A stretch of DNA of 64,000 bases from Flammula alnicola. Lineage: Eukaryota; Basidiomycota; Agaricomycetes; Agaricales; Strophariaceae. A program made the translations under genes and the position numbers. The DNA is taken from the NCBI GenBank assembly GCA_015499995.1, contig JADNRV010000005.1, positions 620,001 through 684,000 on the forward strand. The letters are read 5' to 3'. Below, piece by piece: positions 59,061 through 64,000 of this stretch (its first letter is position 1; every line of letters starts with the position of its first letter). The notes below the pieces were generated by a model that worked only from the letters and a program-made list of their open reading frames with translations, did not search any database and had not been told where the DNA came from.

Positions 59061-60005
59061 ATCGAGATATGACTGCCCAGGTGCACTTTTATTCCCACGC
59101 GCGCGCGCGCGCGAGTTGTGTCTGTGTGTGCACCCGAGGTGACCTCAACCTATAATTTCGTCAGGCTATCACCTCAAACATTCTAATTGGACCTCCCTAA
59201 ATGTATTTATTAGTTGTAAACAGCTCATATCATCATCTGTTAACCCAAAATGAAGTGAACGGAACCATTTTTGACAATGGTCAAACACTTTCCCACGGGT
59301 GCTACAATCTCTACCGAGAAAGCATTCGGGAGTTCAGGGGAGAAATTTGAAGGTGATTCTTTTGTAGCAATAATCTAAATTTCTTACAATATGAGCTTAG
59401 TTATACTTTGAAGGCCTCATGCACCTCAAATCTAAAAGACTATCATTAAGACCTGCTCAAGGTTCAACAAATATTGATATTTAACTAAAATAATAGTTGT
59501 GGAAAGGTCTATTCAATGGGCTCAGTTTATTTTCGAGGCCGTTGTAGGTTGGTTGAAGGTTCAGAGATTTTGGATTTGAGTCACCTTGGGTCCCGGGTAT
59601 GCATACACCGAAGTCTGAACATAACAATTGATCTGCTATTAAGAGGTCTTTAATATAAAACTTGTAAGAAATTTAAATTATTGCTATAACAGATTTGACG
59701 AAGGGATTGTCGCCTTCAAATTTCTCCACTGAACTCCCAAATGCTTTCTCGGTAGAGATTGTAGCACCCGTGGGAAAGTGTTTGACCATTGTCAAAAATG
59801 GTTCCGTTCACTTCATTTTGGGTTAACAGATGATGATATGAGCTGTTTACAACTAATAAATACATTGAGGGAGGTCCAATTAGAATGTTTGAGGTGATAG
59901 CCTGACAAAATTATAGGTTGAGGTCACCTCGGGTGCACACACAGACACAACTCGCGCGCGCGCGCGCGTGGGAATAAAAGTGCACCTGGGCAGTCATAAT
60001 CGAGA
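59061..60005. mobile_element. Inverted-repeat transposon (MITE-like), copy 2
   Basis: Element at 59068-59998 (931 bp), 7-bp target duplication ATCGAGA (59061-59067 and 59999-60005). Inverted repeats of about 320-335 bp (59068-59388 against 59663-59998) start TATGACTGCCCAGGTGCAC, then TTTTATTCCC and a long alternating CG tract (14-16 bp). The end motif matches copy 1 (14791), while the interiors differ, so these are two subfamilies. No coding capacity. Confidence 0.87.
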
Positions 60006-62746
60006 GACACGTTGATGACCGGCAGGATCGTGTGTGTGCGACCTTTTCAAGGCTGGAATCATATATACTAGGCTATATATCTAGCGGGATCAGCGATGGA
60101 TACACACCGGGTAAAGTAAAGATTCAGAAGATCATATTTACCGAATGGTGCAGATTCATGGTGTCCCGAATCATTCGCGTCAGGCGTCATTCAAATTAGT
60201 CGCCGTAATCAAGTAGAGGCGGCTGGCGGCAGCTGGTGGGTACAAGTTTTGAGTTGCGTTTCAATCGATCAATTGGATGGATAGGATATCGAGGGTAAAT
60301 CCAGAGACGTCGAACAATCCCTACGTCGCTCTAATAGCGCTAACTAAGACACGGCAGGAGAGCGAACTAGCAGCATCTGCGCGTGCAGTACATACAGTAC
60401 ATAGTAGACAGGTTTAGTAGTAACGACGCGCTGCCCACAATTGAATACAATCGTGCACTGGCCCGGGATCAGTGGTGCACCCACAAGGGATCCCTTACTA
60501 TTAAGTAGTACGTATACAGAGGCCTGAAACGTGAACAAAACAACTAACTGCCATTGCGCTTATCCCGAGCTCCTTAACTGCGCTTCGATTTGCGAACGCT
60601 AAATCGATATCCGGGCAGATTCATCTTTGAACGTTAACTTTTGCACTGGTTTGGCCAAAGTTCAACGTTCACCGGTCATATCATGTGTGTATGTAAGTAT
60701 TTAGTTCAATTGATGGGTCCAAGCCAAGAACAATAGAAGCCGGCGGTATGCCTTCAAGTTCAAGTTGGACTGCGGCTGGCGTTAAGACGGCGTAAGTAGG
60801 GGAGGGCTGTGTATAAACCTCTTATAATTAGTGTCTAGGCCACAGCCTCGCGACTCGTCATTGAACGCAGGGCTTAATATAGATAGATTTAGGTTTGTAT
60901 CAGCGTCCGTGGTAAGAAAAGAAAAGAAAAGAGTCCTACATATGCACAGGTCCTGTGTTATCAACATTTTTTCTTTCTTACCGGGGGAACGACTTAGAAT
61001 TCGAATTATCATGATGCATCGATATCATCGATGAACTAGTCGGATGAAGGGATCCGGATGCTCGATCATGATCATGATCATGAGCACCCGTCCATCCGAG
61101 TCGAAGATCGGAGGGGGAGAAGGGGAGCCCGAGAGATTGGGGTGCACAGCCCATCTGAGCAAACACTCCGGATTTGCATCAAGGCTAGTTGGGCCCTCCC
61201 TTCCTCCTATACGTGCGTGCCACGCGTGTAGGGAGCCTCTCTCCATCGTTATATATTCGAGGGTCCGTCAGTAACTTGTGCCTAATTAATATTAATATTA
61301 AAGTGCGAGTCAACGTTACGGTCAGTTTTTCAAGCATTGCGCATACAACAATGTGTATTAATACTGTATGTTATCTGTCCAGATGCGGGGACGGGGACGG
61401 GTCGGAGGAGGGGGGTCGAGATCCGAGCTCGAGAGGCTGTGGCTCGGAGACGGAGCGGAGGCAGGACATGGGGCATGGGGCCGGGGCTGGGGACGGCGGA
61501 TCAAAGTAATTCGACGCTGGCTGGGATCAGGGATTAGACAGGAAGTTGGGGCTTATTGATGAGGTGTTTGAATTCATGTCAGGTACTACTTAGTACTTAT
61601 TTGTTAGGGTGTGGATGTCAGTGTGGGCGTGGGGATGGATCGGCAAGACTTGGTGAAGGGAAGCAGTTTGTATTCGTTTGGTATTCCTTTATTCCTTGCA
61701 AACGCAGAGAACAAGAAAATTATATAAAGAACCCATGGGAACGTGAGTTTGTAGTACATGGCTAGAGACAAGCGATGTCGACGTCTATGCGCATATAATT
61801 GTGTACAAGGTCATACCGTAAAGCTGACTCTCTACGCGTGCGATTCAGATGGTCATTGGGATAATGCGGCATCCAAATTATCAGAGGATGAAGAGGCCTG
61901 AGGAGACGCACAGCCATTACAATCTTCCGGTCTCTATGCGGCATGCGACTCCGAGTCCGAATCCACCTCCGAGCTCCTTGTCATATCCCGGATCCAGCAA
62001 CAGAACCGAGCACCGAGGGTGGCTGGGACGGGAATATCATCTCATCATGACAGATGGGTAGAGTAAGGTTTAGTCTAAAGCGTGTGTGTGTGGATCATGC
62101 GCTAATCTTCATGTTCGACTGAATTGGAACGCAGTTCGTGTCTGGATCTTACGGAGGAAGTTCGAACTTGGAGACGAGATGAAGGCGCCTGCGGAAAGAG
62201 TCACTCAGAGTCAGCCTGAGGACTCGTGGTCATGCTGGTTGTTATGTCATTATTGGGAGTACTTGGATAGGCAAATTTCCCATAAGTGGCCCATGCACGA
62301 GGTGGAAATGAGGCGACGCAGCCTCGAGGATGAAAGAGAGAGCTTTAGACTGCCTATTAGAGTGTTATTGAATTGCCTCGAGGCTTTATTCCGAGAAAGG
62401 GAAGTTGTGTGGGCAGACCCGGGGATCACCGACATGCGGGGATAGAGGCCAGGGATGATTAGATAACGATATGGGGGGAGGAGAGGTGACGGGATCAAAA
62501 GCCATTAGTAGCGAGAGTCCCGGAGAGTTGGATTATTTGGAAGATGCGGGATAAACGGGGCGGTGTCAGCTTTTTGTTTTCTCTTCTTTCTTCGTTGATG
62601 AGCGCTGGACAGGAATCGATCGGAGTGTGAAAATTGAAAAGCAGAGACAAACAGATTTGTGATGAAATCCCTTTAACTCTCCGTCTACACTGCCCATCCG
62701 TTCCACAGCCTCCTCCTCCTCTTCTACAAAATAAATCTGTCCCTCC
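60006..62746. other. Long upstream region of the transcription factor gene
   Basis: About 2.7 kb without a supported gene. Frames such as 62086-62445 (119 codons) have no family residues. A TCATGATCATGATCATGA palindrome run lies near 61065. Probably promoter and 5' leader of the downstream gene. Confidence 0.4.
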
Positions 62747-63901
62747 ATGGATGTCATAGACTCAAAGGAGGGTTCGCCCTATATAACCAACTTTGACCTC
62801 GTCCCCCCTCTCCCCCGCATTCTATACACAACGACTTCGACCAAGCATACTACGATAACAACCCTCTTACCTCGCCGCCCTTTGCCCACACCCACACCCC
62901 CTCCTACAACGGGTCCTACTACAACTCCCCCTTCTCTCAGCACTCGGAGCTCTCTTTCACCGGCGACGAACTCAACTACGAGCTGCTCCAGGAACTCGCC
63001 AGCATGAACGAATATGAGCCCAGCGAGTACGACGCAGGCGCTCCCCCCGGCACCGCGGCGACGAACGGCAGCTCCTTGCTCATGTTCGCGGGCGATGCAG
63101 AGTATGCGAGCCTCGACTTCTCCTCGCCCGACGCCCGCGACCATCGCACCCGCGGATCGCCCTTCGATCACAGCTCGCCGTCCAGTAATGGCGACGAGCA
63201 TGTGGGCGCGGCGTACGATCTTGGCATGGGCAACACCACCACCAACACCAATAACAACAACAACTACGATCCAAGCAACACAGGGGGGAGACACTCGCGC
63301 GCCTCCTCCGTCGGGTCCGCCCACCTCTCGCCCTCGCCGTCGCCCCAGCCCTCCACGTCCTCCTTCCACCCCCAGTCCCAGTCCCAGGTGCAGCCACATC
63401 CCCAGCCACACCCGTCTCCGCGCCTCGACGTCGCGCACTCCTTCGGCAACATGTCCGTGCACACGCCCAACTGGGGCACCCAGCCCCTCCCCCAACTACA
63501 ACAGCACTCGCCCCTCCTCCACCCACAAGCGCTCGGGCAGGCTTCCCTGATACAACACTCGCCCTCCCCCCTGCAGAAACCGCAGAGCCCGCCGCGCCTG
63601 CGCATGCCTGACGGGATTCTCGATGGGATCCTCGATGGTGCTGGTAATAATAACAATAACAGTAACAGCAATAGCAATAATGCATCGGGTCTGGGAGCTC
63701 GAGACCAGAGCTCGCTGTTGACTGCGGTGCCCAAGATCAATGCACCGGATGGACACGATGATGATGATGGTGATGATGATGTGAATATGGGCGGCGATGG
63801 GGGGCCGCGGTTCCATATCGTCCCCGCTACGCCGGTGAGTGGGGGTGGGGAGGGCCCGAGGGGGGTGCCGTTCCAGCAGACGCTGGTGACGCTTACGCAA
63901 G
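62747..63901 (+). CDS. C2H2 transcription factor, N-terminal part (3' partial)
   Basis: First exon ends at 63901 (donor GTGGGT after CAA G); the rest lies beyond the window. It reads MDVIDSKEGSPYITNFDLV in one frame, then PPSPHSIHNDFDQAYYDN in the frame one base away; a missing C in the run at 62803-62808 explains this. It then stays open: SMNEYEPSEYDAGAPPG, SFGNMSVHTPNWGTQPLP, SPPRLRMPDG, INAPDG, FHIVPATPVSGGGEG and VPFQQTLVTLTQ. These blocks are characteristic of the N-terminal half of an Agaricomycete C2H2 regulator whose fingers lie at the C-terminus. Poly-Asn and poly-Asp tracts are present. The function (developmental or stress regulation) is not established from sequence. Confidence 0.75.
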
Positions 63902-64000
63902 GTGGGTTTCTGGTTTTTGGTTTTATTTTTTTATTCGTTGTTTTTTTTTGGGCGCCGGTATGTCGTCCGTACTACAAAATCTACGTGTATGAGTATGGCA
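63902..64000 (+). other. Probable first intron of the transcription factor gene
   Basis: Starts GTGGGTTTCTGG, T-rich; no acceptor in reach before the window ends. Confidence 0.5.

Noticed and set aside
62779..63900. Minus-strand frames over the transcription factor exon
   Set aside because: Gly/Arg/Val-rich shadows opposite the coding strand with no family residues.

Overview
The window is nuclear DNA of a basidiomycete fungus, most likely an Agaricomycete. Genes are split by many 50-100 nt introns with GTRNGY donors. The families present (NADAR, PARP-like transferases, DUF7918, NACHT fragments, MARVEL-like, F-box, ATM1, COQ4, PGS1, RPL4) fit that group. I read gene models by splicing the translated frames by eye. 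No aligner or RNA data was available.

Left third (1-19.2 kb): conserved housekeeping genes with clean frames. In order: a multi-pass membrane protein cut by the left edge; the mitochondrial ABC exporter ATM1 (11 exons); a TPR protein; the cardiolipin-pathway enzyme PGS1; a small acidic protein; a small membrane protein; a 938-bp inverted-repeat transposon; COQ4 for ubiquinone synthesis; and a C2H2-like protein.

19.7-27.6 kb: an ADP-ribose-themed cluster. It holds a NADAR-domain protein, a stand-alone PARP-like ADP-ribosyltransferase, two cysteine-array proteins, and a fusion of the same cysteine array to a PARP-like domain. Writers (transferases) and a candidate eraser (NADAR) sit side by side. 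This is the best candidate for an undescribed system.

28-33 kb: a MARVEL-like membrane protein, a frame-broken F-box gene and ribosomal protein gene RPL4.

33-58 kb: a rapidly changing mosaic of segmental duplications. It contains four DUF7918 genes or pseudogenes plus remnants, two small secreted double-psi beta-barrel proteins, two truncated NACHT proteins in inverted orientation, a gene split by a repeat-rich insertion with 15-bp flanking repeats, a decayed copy of a zinc-finger transcription factor, and a hAT-type MITE. A DUF7918 gene plus a secreted barrel gene appears twice as one block (34.7-37.4 and 47.4-50.1 kb).

58-64 kb: mostly non-coding, with a second copy of the 14.8-kb transposon family, then the N-terminal half of the transcription factor whose decayed C-terminal copy lies at 51.7 kb.

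Caveat: from about 27 kb rightwards many reading frames are broken by the apparent loss of a single base, usually in a short homopolymer, while the surrounding codons stay conserved. Uncorrected assembly indels and real pseudogenes cannot be told apart from the sequence alone.
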